From: Flavobacteriales bacterium
Lineage (GTDB): Bacteria; Bacteroidota; Bacteroidia; Flavobacteriales_D; Sanyastnellaceae
Assembly (NCBI GenBank): GCA_020437755.1
Contig: JAGQVX010000011.1
Location: 1 to 45,118 of the forward strand
Direction of reading: 5' to 3'
Length of the DNA: 45,118 nt
A program made the translations under genes and the position numbers. Under the pieces are notes generated by a model. That model had not been told where the DNA came from, searched no databases, and saw only the letters and a program-made list of their open reading frames with translations. Positions 1 through 7,379 of the stretch are shown here, piece by piece (within the stretch, counting starts at the first letter, position 1; every line of letters starts with the position of its first letter).

Positions 1-273
1 GATACCCAGTTGATTGCGGAAGCCGTAGGTGATATGTCCGCTATACCACTCCATTCCAACTACTCCGGAGGTCACTCCTGAGATTTCAGTAGCTGCCAAT
101 TGCCGGGCAGTTTCATCCTGCCAAATATGATCTCCGGTGAAGTATTGTTTCAGCACTCCATCGGCGTTTTGAGGTTTGCTGTAGGACCCTTGAAGATACA
201 AAGTGGAATGCACTTGCGCTGCGACTGATATCCCCATCAGACAGGCAATAGTGATGGTAAGCAGTGTTTTCAT
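1..273 (-). CDS. Secreted protein of unknown function, 5' part only
   Basis: Reading leftwards from an ATG at 273, 91 codons stay open to the window edge, so the gene is cut. The first ~20 residues (MKTLLTITIACLMGISVAAQ) form a classic Bacteroidota signal peptide with cleavage expected after AAQ. The mature part begins VHSTLYLQGSYSKPQ and later has EWYSGHITYGFRNQ, an alternating polar/aromatic pattern that would suit an outer-membrane or surface beta protein; this is only inference. A promoter core lies just upstream at 289-296. No family could be recognised from this fragment. Confidence 0.75.
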   Translation of the reverse strand, partial: MKTLLTITIACLMGISVAAQVHSTLYLQGSYSKPQNADGVLKQYFTGDHIWQDETARQLAATEISGVTSGVVGMEWYSGHITYGFRNQLGI

Positions 274-288
274 GGATATAGTTTTCCT

Positions 289-296
289 CAAACTTA
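289..296 (-). promoter_or_regulatory. Bacteroidota -7 promoter element
   Basis: On the minus strand this reads TAAGTTTG, an exact match to the Bacteroidota -7 consensus TAnnTTTG. It lies 15 bases before the ATG of the secreted protein starting at 273, leaving a short leader. No good TTG -33 box is visible at the usual spacing. Confidence 0.4.
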
Positions 297-702
297 CGCG
301 AAGGCGGTGTTTGATGAAAGAGGAGTTTTTTGGGAAACGTATATTATGGATTAGGGTAAATGATATGGTAAGTGTTGTGATTAGGGGCGTTTTGGTGGTG
401 GAAACGTATGGGAGGGAGGTGTAGGGGTATAGGTTGTGAGGGTGTTGATTGCCGAAGATGGACACTGGTCTTGAAATCAGGAAAGTCCCTTAATAATTGA
501 GAAAAGCATTCTAGATAGCTCGTCCAATTCGGAATAGATAAAGATCTCATTTACACTCACGGAAACTGCACTTTCCTTCAATTCAAAACACAGCGCGTCA
601 GATAAAAAGTAGTTCTTGATCTTCTATCGATTTTCACATCATATATTAATCACCTTACCACTATATTTACATGATTAACCCAGCGAAAGAACACTGAGAT
701 TT
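297..702. other. Intergenic region without recognisable gene
   Basis: About 400 bases between the divergent secreted-protein gene and the asparaginase gene. Short open frames exist on both strands (for example 344-550 minus), but they have no signal peptide, no recognisable motif and atypical composition. The last 100 bases are very A+T-rich and probably contain the asparaginase promoter, although no clean TAnnTTTG core was found. Confidence 0.5.
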
Positions 703-1839
703 GTGGATATGAAGAAGAAAAAGATTGTTGTGATCTACACAGGAGGCACAATAGGATCACTTCCCAATGACTCTGGTCTACTAAGACCGGAGCGGAGTCA
801 GATCATGGAAGACTCGATTCGAGATTACCTTTCAGGAATTGAAAGCCTCGGAGTAAAAATCGGAGAAATAGGAGTCCTACCTGAATTTGAATTTACAGCA
901 ATTGAACGGCCTTTCGATTCTTCCGATTTGGATCCAAAACATTGGGATGTGCTCGGAGCTAAATTGTTTAATGAAATCCAAAAGAGCGACATTGATGGAG
1001 CAGTTGTTCTACATGGCACCGACACTTTAGCTTACACGGCATCAGCACTTGCCTTCATGATTGAAGGGCTCCACTTGCTTAACAAAACCGTGGTGGTGAC
1101 AGGTGCGCAACTTTCTTTTTTTGAGACAAGAAGCGATGCCAAAAACCAACTCATATCTGCCATTTTGCTTGCTTCTAACTCACGATTACGCGAGGTTGTC
1201 GTTTACTTCGACAATAGAGTTCTGCGCGCATGTCGAACCACAAAATCTGATTCATTTTCGTTCAATGCCTTTGATTCTCCTAACTTTCCTGAATTGGCTC
1301 ATTTTGGAGTTACGCTATCAGAACATCCGACCGCAAGATTCTCCTCTCGAGCATGGAACGTTGATCTAACAAGGCGATTTACCAACGGCACGAGGATTCA
1401 GTTCTATAATTTCCGTAATCGAATTTACCGTATAGGGGTTCTCAAGATTTTTCCAGGAATTAGTGAGAACACAATCAACTCATTCTTTTCGGAATATGAC
1501 GCATTAGTAATTGAAGGTTACGGCGCAGGAAACGGACCTATCGGACATGAAGGATTTTTAAGAGCACTCAACAATGGGATTCACATAAGAAAGAAACCAG
1601 CTGTGATCGTCACGCAGTGTGTCAGAGGATCTGTGTCTTTTGACTATTCCACAAGCCTAGAAGGAGTTGGGCTTATCAATGGAAGAGACATGACTACTGA
1701 GGCGGCGGTAACTAAATTACATTATTTGCTTTCCAAATATGGACCTGAAATGGAGAAGGTTCGAAGTAGATTTGATCATGACCTAATAGGAGAAGTAACC
1801 ATCCCGAATCACTTGGTTGAAGAAATAGAATTGAACTAA
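703..1839 (+). CDS. ansA: Type I (cytosolic-type) L-asparaginase
   Basis: Hydrolyses L-asparagine to aspartate and ammonia. The first threonine signature is YTGGTIGS (residues 12-19, nucleophile T13 or T16 by family numbering). The second is HGTDT at 104-108, preceded by the substrate loop FDSSDLDP near 71-78. TGAQ..FFETRSDAKNQLI (~130-150) is the usual following segment. There is no signal peptide, so the enzyme should be cytoplasmic. At 378 residues it is slightly longer than typical type I enzymes (~340). ATG 703 is used; a second ATG two codons later (MKKKKIVV) is equally possible. It stands alone, in a more A+T-rich stretch than the housekeeping genes further right. A role as glutaminase-asparaginase cannot be excluded. 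Confidence 0.88.
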   Translation: MDMKKKKIVVIYTGGTIGSLPNDSGLLRPERSQIMEDSIRDYLSGIESLGVKIGEIGVLPEFEFTAIERPFDSSDLDPKHWDVLGAKLFNEIQKSDIDGAVVLHGTDTLAYTASALAFMIEGLHLLNKTVVVTGAQLSFFETRSDAKNQLISAILLASNSRLREVVVYFDNRVLRACRTTKSDSFSFNAFDSPNFPELAHFGVTLSEHPTARFSSRAWNVDLTRRFTNGTRIQFYNFRNRIYRIGVLKIFPGISENTINSFFSEYDALVIEGYGAGNGPIGHEGFLRALNNGIHIRKKPAVIVTQCVRGSVSFDYSTSLEGVGLINGRDMTTEAAVTKLHYLLSKYGPEMEKVRSRFDHDLIGEVTIPNHLVEEIELN

Positions 1840-2255
1840 TTCCTCATAAGACTCGTTGACCTGCTCGCTCTAATTCTGACTGGCTCTCGCCTCAGATCTT
1901 GTCTGGATTAATCGCATCGCAAGAAATCAACAATTTTATCGGCCACCCTACATAATGCGATTCGAGCAGTGGCGGGACTACATGCTGTTTTGTTGCACTT
2001 TCACAGGGCTCAGCTCACAGCCTTCAACAATAAAAGAAAAACTGGTCCTTTGCCAACTTCCAATTGCTGCATTGCATATAATCAACTCCTAGAACTGGCT
2101 CAGAGGTGCCCATGGACATATTGACTCCAATCATGCTCAGAAATACAACGATGAATTTCATTTTGGATTCAAGCGCAGAATCAGTCATGTTACATCCAAT
2201 TTTACAGCCGTAAAGCGCATAGTGGAGCGGTCTTTGCTACCTCATAGGGAAGCTA
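1840..2255. other. Intergenic region, possible gene remnant
   Basis: Roughly 490 bases separate the asparaginase stop from the next gene, and this covers all but the promoter zone. The only protein-like text is a short minus-strand frame at 2024-2161, listed separately. There is no terminator hairpin with a T-run directly after the asparaginase gene, and no tRNA-like fold was seen. Confidence 0.4.
2024..2161 (-). CDS. Very short ORF with signal-like N-terminus (gene or remnant)
   Basis: 45 codons from ATG 2161 to TGA 2024. The start MKFIVVFLSMIGVNMSMG resembles a signal peptide or a single membrane segment, followed by a short polar tail with two cysteines that ends in FFFYC. The same frame is open 9 codons further upstream to another ATG. 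It may be the broken 5' end of a secreted-protein gene whose remainder has been lost, or a chance ORF. No family is recognised. Confidence 0.2.
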   Translation of the reverse strand: MKFIVVFLSMIGVNMSMGTSEPVLGVDYMQCSNWKLAKDQFFFYC

Positions 2256-2286
2256 TTGGGAAGTAACGCGCTAATCCATATATTTC
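2256..2286 (+). promoter_or_regulatory. Bacteroidota-type promoter of the large nuclease-like gene
   Basis: A TTG (2256-2258) is followed after 20 bases by TATATTTC (2279-2286). This matches the Bacteroidota arrangement TTG-N19/20-TAnnTTTG except for the last base. Transcription would start near 2293, about 38 bases before the ATG at 2331. Confidence 0.45.
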
Positions 2287-2297
2287 AATAACACAAA

Positions 2298-2310
2298 ACA
2301 TATCATATGT
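2298..2310. promoter_or_regulatory. Perfect 13-bp palindrome, candidate operator
   Basis: ACATAT-C-ATATGT is a perfect inverted repeat placed just after the predicted start of transcription and 20 bases before the start codon. The position suits a repressor site acting on the large gene. No regulator gene is adjacent, so the binding protein is unknown. Confidence 0.35.
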
Positions 2311-2330
2311 GTCTCATTTAGCAACCTTAT

Positions 2331-5300
2331 ATGTCTAAAACCCAAGATAAAGGCTTTGATGAAGCCGCCTATTTGAAACAGTTTGAGCCGCAGGAGTTTT
2401 TCTTTTGGCTGCAAGCCTTAATGATTCACCCAAACAACCAGCTATACACTGCCCGGCTTGAGTTTTTAATGGGTTGCCTCTTTTCAATTCCCCCTGCTGA
2501 GTTTGAAAATAAAGTTCCTACGCAGGCAGATTTACAGTTCTTATTTACAGAGATCGAAGAAGAATATAGTGACACCTTTTGGATGTTGGAAGATTTCGAG
2601 GCTTTCGATCAGCGCAAACCCGTTCCTGTTTTCATTGAAGGTAAACGCTATTTCCCTTTTAATATCGGATTAGAACGCCCAGCGGAATATTACAGACATA
2701 TAGCCGATCTGTATTTTCTTCATGAGGATGATGACTTTGATTCCGATCTCTACAACTTCAAAGCAGACTACTTGGAAAGTCTGCAATTTCAATCCGACTT
2801 ACTTCGGAAAATGTTGGCATTACCAGAAAGCAATGAAGAAAGCGAAAATGTCTATGTTCCAAGTCAATCTTTTGTTGATGAACTGAAACCATTTTTTGAG
2901 TATCAGGATCTGGAAAGCGCAGATGCAAGCAGCATTCAATTAGGCTATCACCAGTTAAAAACACAGCAAAAGATATTTGACCTCATTCACCCCTTTGAGT
3001 TGTTCGATTCACCAATTACCACCATAAACGATTCAATGTATTGGTTGTATCCGCACATTCATTTCAACACCTTCCTGAAAAGAGGCGTTGCCTTGCTGAA
3101 AGCCGATGCTAAAAGAAAGAACGCAGTTTATGAGAATTTCAAAACCCGCCTGCGGAACCAATGCCTGAAATTCTTTACCAGTCGAAGCTACATCCCGGCA
3201 ATGTTTGTAAAAGGCTCCGATCAAAATATTCTGGAAGACCAGGTGGAGTTTGCCGTATTGGTCGATACCAACAAACTTTTCCTTTTTTCCGCAATACCCC
3301 ATTCGCCAAAAGAAAACATCAGCAAGGACCTTACTAAAACGATCAACAAACTCCTGAAACTGAAACGGCAAATCCAAAAACAGGAAATGGTCGGTTACTT
3401 TCAGGTCGGATTGAATGAAACCTATGGACTACTTACAAAAGACCTTGAAATATGGTGCTTCCCAATATTTGAAAACACGACCCTAAACTGTTTGGCCGGA
3501 ACAAACGCAGGGAAGGATGGAGATATAATCTTTCCACTCTCATATATGGATTTACAAGCCATATTCAACAGAATTGGCAAGCCCTTCGACTTTCTTAAGT
3601 TTCTGCGGGAGGAACTCCATTTAAAAGAAGGAAAAATGCGCGGGTTTATGGGCGAATTCATGGACAGGTTCGCCTACTACATTGGAAATGACAATTCTTA
3701 CAGCAGGTCGGGAATGAAAATGGATGGGGTGTACTTTGTTCCGCACATTTGGCACGAGTATTTCATGGAAGAACAGTATGCGCTGCATCAAGACGAAGCC
3801 TATGCAATAATTGAAGCTAAGTTTCCCGGCTTCTTCAATATTAAACGCCAATACAAAGAAGACATATACCTGTGCCTCGAAACCTCAAACTTCCATGGAG
3901 CCTACTTAGCGCGAATGAAGAAGCGCGATGTATGGATTCTGCCACCAATGAGCGGCCATGAACAAGACCCAGAAAGCATGCACTTCACATACGATCTCAT
4001 TATGCCATTGTTAGCAGACTACCTCACCGAATTAGACGCGGAGTTTTCAAAGCTGTTCAAAATGAACGATGCCTTTGAATACAATAACTACGAAATGTTT
4101 GTTTTTCCGGTCAACGCTGTAAAAGGAATAGCCAGATATGACTACCTGCAATCCGCAGTTTCAAGAATAAACGATAACAATCCAATCGTTTTTGAAACCC
4201 TGCAATTTCAGCGCGCAAACATTAAAACAGTCGTGGTGTTCGATCATCAGCTATTGCAAAACGTGTTTTCAAGCCCCGAAAATACAGGAGAGCGATTTTG
4301 TATAAAAGAGTTGACCAAATCAATTCTGCTCTTTTGTAACGAATCAGAAGATAAAGCCGAAGCTACAGCGCAGCAGTTAATTGACAGCCATTTGCCGCTG
4401 GACATAAAAGGCTATTCGGTCGAAGCCTTTTTTACACACAACCCCGGTCTGCAAGAGTATAGTTTGCCAAAAGAAATCAACGAAACAGACATTGCCACAG
4501 TAAACAGGAAACTTGCACAGTTCTTAGTAGAACAGGGCTATGAATCGGGTGATTATACCGGCAAAGCAGCCATTGCACTTACGTACAAAATGTATGGTTT
4601 CCTTCAGGAAATGCTCGAAAAAGAAATAGCCAAATACAGCGACCATCTGCTCACCTATGCTTACTCACAACTGGAACTTCTAAAAGGCGAAGCAGAACAG
4701 CACCAACTAAAGTCAGGAATGCAGGCAAAAGGTCGCGTTCGTTACGATATACTCGAATCCACAAAGGAGCGGGAAAACACCCAATCTCAAGTCACCGTCT
4801 CCGCCAAACACATTATTCACACCATACTAAAACAAGGCATTTCGGGCGAGCGATTTGTAACCGCAGAAGTCTGGACAGAACTACTGGCTATTGCCAAAGT
4901 CATCATTGAAACCACCATGATCTACGATCACATCCAGTATGATCTGCGCAAGCACATTCTTCGCCTTACCAGCCAGTATGTTATCGAATCACACGTAGAA
5001 AATGAGGTGATAGATACTTACGCCTACATGCTCCACCGTGCCCAAGTCAAGGTAAGCAACGCAAAAGAGGCTCACACAAGAGCAACAGCAGAGCAAGAAG
5101 TGCATGACGAAGTAAAGCCCATGCCCGAAGAATTGCACGAACTCGATGCAGCATTCTATCAGCAGTTTGGCTTTCACTACGACAACCTGATTTTCATCCT
5201 GCATGCCCTCCGGTCTCTCGGCCTGCAAGACCCACACTATTTCCCGCTCACCATAAAACCAGTGGATGAAATCATTACTAAAATTCAGGAAATAGATAAA

Positions 5301-6059
5301 CTCAATATTCCGGAAAACGAGATAAAAACCGCCATTCAATTCCTTAGCCTAAAAGAAGGAATATACCCGGCAAAAGCCGTTCTCATCCCCTCCGAAGTGA
5401 TGCGATCCAAAGAGCGGATCAATGTTTCTCCATTCATTCAAATGAAAGACGGCCAAATACTCTATGGCAATGAAGTAGTAGCAAATGCGCTGCGCTTTTG
5501 GATGCAACCGTTTCATGGAAACTTCCCTTTCCAGTTGCCCAAAAATTCGGTCGTACAAAAGGCCATAGACAACCGCCATCGTTTACTCGATCAGTACCTG
5601 GAAGAAGACAGCGAAGCAGAAGCAAAAAAAATACTGGGCGAAGAAAATGTAGAAGCGCGAATCCTCAATTTCAAACGGCTTTCTCCTGCATTTAATAAAC
5701 GCGAACCCTGTGGCGAAATAGACCTGTTGTGCATCAACAAAAGCACTAAAAAACTCTTCGTTCTGGATGCCAAAAACATCAACCACCGCTCCAGTGTCTA
5801 TTATGTCCGCCAAAACATTGACGAGTTTTTTAAAGGCGAAAAATCCTACCTCGTCAAGTTGGAAAAAAAGAAGCAGTTTGTTGAAACCAATCTCGCAGAT
5901 ATTCTCGCACACTTCAAGGTTTCAAACCCTGTCCTTTCACAGTGGGTGGTGCGTCAGGCTTTTGTAACAAATACCAGCTATTTTGCTGCCTATTCCAAAG
6001 AAAACCGAGTGGACTTTGTTTTGATCGACCAACTGGAAAATTTCCTGAACGGTAATTAG
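2331..6059 (+). CDS. Large uncharacterised protein with C-terminal PD-(D/E)xK nuclease-like domain
   Basis: 1242 residues, soluble, with no signal peptide or membrane segment. The N-terminal ~1000 residues match no family I know. They are rich in aromatic and acidic residues, with predicted helical stretches (for example a charged segment near 930-960), and contain no Walker A, HNH or zinc-finger motif. The C-terminus has a PD-(D/E)xK-like pattern: GEID at 1128-1131, then a beta strand LFVLDAK with D1146-x-K1148, followed by a helix with Q in YYVRQNIDEFF. This is the layout of restriction-endonuclease-like and NERD-like nucleases. The gene is monocistronic with its own promoter and palindrome, in an A+T-rich accessory stretch beside a decayed toxin locus. 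A role in defence or DNA processing is plausible but unproven. Confidence 0.8.
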   Translation: MSKTQDKGFDEAAYLKQFEPQEFFFWLQALMIHPNNQLYTARLEFLMGCLFSIPPAEFENKVPTQADLQFLFTEIEEEYSDTFWMLEDFEAFDQRKPVPVFIEGKRYFPFNIGLERPAEYYRHIADLYFLHEDDDFDSDLYNFKADYLESLQFQSDLLRKMLALPESNEESENVYVPSQSFVDELKPFFEYQDLESADASSIQLGYHQLKTQQKIFDLIHPFELFDSPITTINDSMYWLYPHIHFNTFLKRGVALLKADAKRKNAVYENFKTRLRNQCLKFFTSRSYIPAMFVKGSDQNILEDQVEFAVLVDTNKLFLFSAIPHSPKENISKDLTKTINKLLKLKRQIQKQEMVGYFQVGLNETYGLLTKDLEIWCFPIFENTTLNCLAGTNAGKDGDIIFPLSYMDLQAIFNRIGKPFDFLKFLREELHLKEGKMRGFMGEFMDRFAYYIGNDNSYSRSGMKMDGVYFVPHIWHEYFMEEQYALHQDEAYAIIEAKFPGFFNIKRQYKEDIYLCLETSNFHGAYLARMKKRDVWILPPMSGHEQDPESMHFTYDLIMPLLADYLTELDAEFSKLFKMNDAFEYNNYEMFVFPVNAVKGIARYDYLQSAVSRINDNNPIVFETLQFQRANIKTVVVFDHQLLQNVFSSPENTGERFCIKELTKSILLFCNESEDKAEATAQQLIDSHLPLDIKGYSVEAFFTHNPGLQEYSLPKEINETDIATVNRKLAQFLVEQGYESGDYTGKAAIALTYKMYGFLQEMLEKEIAKYSDHLLTYAYSQLELLKGEAEQHQLKSGMQAKGRVRYDILESTKERENTQSQVTVSAKHIIHTILKQGISGERFVTAEVWTELLAIAKVIIETTMIYDHIQYDLRKHILRLTSQYVIESHVENEVIDTYAYMLHRAQVKVSNAKEAHTRATAEQEVHDEVKPMPEELHELDAAFYQQFGFHYDNLIFILHALRSLGLQDPHYFPLTIKPVDEIITKIQEIDKLNIPENEIKTAIQFLSLKEGIYPAKAVLIPSEVMRSKERINVSPFIQMKDGQILYGNEVVANALRFWMQPFHGNFPFQLPKNSVVQKAIDNRHRLLDQYLEEDSEAEAKKILGEENVEARILNFKRLSPAFNKREPCGEIDLLCINKSTKKLFVLDAKNINHRSSVYYVRQNIDEFFKGEKSYLVKLEKKKQFVETNLADILAHFKVSNPVLSQWVVRQAFVTNTSYFAAYSKENRVDFVLIDQLENFLNGN

Positions 6060-6061
6060 TA

Positions 6062-6150
6062 GGGCGTGTCCCCCGTACCTCGGGTCGGACTTTCCGCTAT
6101 ATCTCCCCGAATGCTCGGGTAGGATGCCGCTGCAATACCTCACGTTGTTG
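6062..6150. repeat. Structured interspersed repeat of the Bacteroidota GGGCGTG...CCTCACG type
   Basis: Directly after the stop of the large gene lies a block with the landmarks GGGCGTGTCCCC, GGTCGGAC, TTCCGCTATATCT, a small hairpin (CCCGA..TCGGG), GGATGCCGC and CAAT.CCTCACG. I recall near-identical strings scattered between genes in many Bacteroidota, with the middle hairpin varying. It can fold on itself (CCTCGGG, CCCGA and TCGGG segments) and is not protein-coding. A 10-base reverse-complement piece (GACCCGAGGT) recurs at 6735-6744 and may be a fragment of another copy. Confidence 0.6.
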
Positions 6151-6152
6151 AA

Positions 6153-6463
6153 ATGAACGAAGACCTATACTTACCCCTAGTCCGGCTGATCGAAAGCACA
6201 ACTAATAGATTAGTGGCCATGAAAGCCTCCACCTTCACGCTGACAGTTATTTCCTCGGCTTGCACAAAGCTGTTTCCCAACTTATAGGTATAGGTGATGA
6301 AACCTCCCATCAATGGTTCGATATTTACGACCGTTATTTAAAATATGCCCATACGTACCCAATTTCAGATCAACCTTATAGCCTGCTGACCGCCGCTGAA
6401 GAAGGCTACAACCTGATGTGTGCCATCATTTCAATAGAGAACTACCTAATTCCAAACGACTGA
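6153..6463 (+). pseudogene. Frameshifted small ORF, remnant of a hypothetical protein next to SymE-like toxin
   Basis: Two frames each carry half of a convincing protein. From ATG 6153 the first reads MNEDLYLPLVRLIESTTNRL and on to MKAS. Near 6230-6240 the coding text moves by a frameshift to a second frame: LHADSYFLGLHKAVSQLIG, then DETSHQWFDIYDRYL, ending at TGA 6461-6463. Joined, they give about 102 residues of a mostly helical cytoplasmic protein. The second frame has stop codons just upstream of the junction, so it cannot be a separate gene with that N-terminus. The product is not a family I can name. It lies immediately upstream of the SymE-like remnant and may have been its partner. 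Confidence 0.55.
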
Positions 6464-6464
6464 A

Positions 6465-6648
6465 AAGCTAAGGTTGAGGCAATTCAGGAAATTCAAGATT
6501 CACCGCAAGCACCGCTCAAGCAGTTGGAATTACTTAACTGCTCCAGAAATCCACCTTAAAGGTAAGATGGCTAGCTGAAATGGGCTTTATAGAAGGTGAT
6601 AGGGTCCAATTTTAGGAGCAGCTCATCAATCTGAATTTTATCCTTTGA
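6465..6648 (+). pseudogene. Degraded SymE-like toxin gene
   Basis: In one frame (from 6465) the text reads RKFKIHRKHRSSSWNYL, then APEIHLKGK. A single extra base at about 6567 moves the frame, and it continues WLAEMGFIEGDRVQF, followed by TAG (6613-6615) and EQLINLNFIL before a final TGA at 6646. SymE-family type I toxins (SpoVT/AbrB-like fold) have exactly this order: basic N-terminus, P-E-I-x-L-x-G-K-W-L-E-x-x-G-F-x-x-G-D-x-V, then a short hydrophobic strand. There is no start codon, one frameshift and one in-frame stop, so it is not functional as written. A sequencing error could explain only part of this damage. Confidence 0.6.
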
Positions 6649-6754
6649 ATTAATAGCTCCAATGCCGAATAACAGGATGAGCGTCAGGCTTTAGAGGCGT
6701 GAAATGCTAAATTGAGCCAGCGCGCAGCGTTGCCGACCCGAGGTTGCATAAAAC

Positions 6755-6773
6755 AAAAAGACGCCAAAGCGTC
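6755..6773 (-). terminator. Rho-independent terminator of tmRNA
   Basis: On the minus strand GACGC-TTTG-GCGTC is followed at once by TTTTTG. It starts about 12 bases beyond the tmRNA 3' end, as expected for the ssrA transcript. Confidence 0.75.
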
Positions 6774-6784
6774 CTATTGTTTTG

Positions 6785-7182
6785 TGGAGCCGAGGGGAGT
6801 CGAACCCCCGTCCAAACAAGGAATCATTAAGCTTTCTACATGCTTATTCTTCTATTGGTTTTCGATCATTCATTGGTAGAAGACGACCATCTGACTGACT
6901 TAGCCTGTTAAGTTTCGCGTTGACTGCCAGGCTTGGCCACCGCTAGCTTTTATTCACCATGCCCCGAAACTGAAGGTCAAAAGCCAACCTTTCAGAGGAG
7001 CAGCTTGTCTGCCCACCTAGTGGGCTAGATTAAGGTAATTGGTCTTGGACTCAATTACGCAGCAAGCGCGTAAGAAGTGTTGCCATTTATAGGCTGAGTT
7101 GCTGAGATTTGCGAGCCAACAAAACAAAAGCTCGGCATGCTTACATAACCATTCATCTTGCTGTCAAAGCCAAATCGGCCCC
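6785..7182 (-). ncRNA. ssrA: Transfer-messenger RNA (tmRNA)
   Basis: Rescues stalled ribosomes by acting first as an alanyl-tRNA and then as a short mRNA. The mature 5' end (GGGGCCGA, 7182 downwards) pairs with the 3' end (CGGCTCC, 6792-6786) to form the acceptor stem, with one G-U pair. The T arm is the GGTTCGACTCC segment close to the 3' end. The terminal CCA is not encoded. The molecule is about 398 nt and in one piece, with the resume-codon reading frame and pseudoknot-rich middle typical of non-permuted tmRNAs. A terminator follows at 6755-6773 and a promoter core lies upstream at 7230-7237. Confidence 0.95.
7055..7084 (-). other. tmRNA tag-peptide reading frame
   Basis: Within the tmRNA, the frame GGC...GCG-TAA encodes GNTSYALAA followed by a stop. 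The C-terminal YALAA matches the protease-recognition end of Bacteroidota tags such as GENNYALAA. The Gly resume codon is the usual position for this phylum. Confidence 0.9.
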
Positions 7183-7229
7183 GGTCAATATGAATCTGTT
7201 GCCGCATCCGACAACGTGTAAAAGGGGAA

Positions 7230-7237
7230 CAAAGATA
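7230..7237 (-). promoter_or_regulatory. -7 promoter element of ssrA
   Basis: TATCTTTG on the minus strand fits TAnnTTTG exactly. It lies about 48 bases upstream of the mature tmRNA 5' end, which leaves a short leader to be removed by RNase P. No clear TTG box is seen upstream. Confidence 0.45.
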
Positions 7238-7379
7238 CGATCAAATGCGTGTTTGCGACAGAATTACGGGCAATTTTGACATTTTTTAGGGCAATACTCG
7301 CTTCCATAATCATCAATACATGGAGCAATGCTCTCGGAATAGGGCTTAAATTCGCGGTCTGATTTATCGCTTTAGCCAT

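Noticed and set aside
6785-6860. Stand-alone tRNA suggested by GGTTCGACTCC on the minus strand
   Set aside because: It is the 3' tRNA-like half of tmRNA; no complete cloverleaf exists there.
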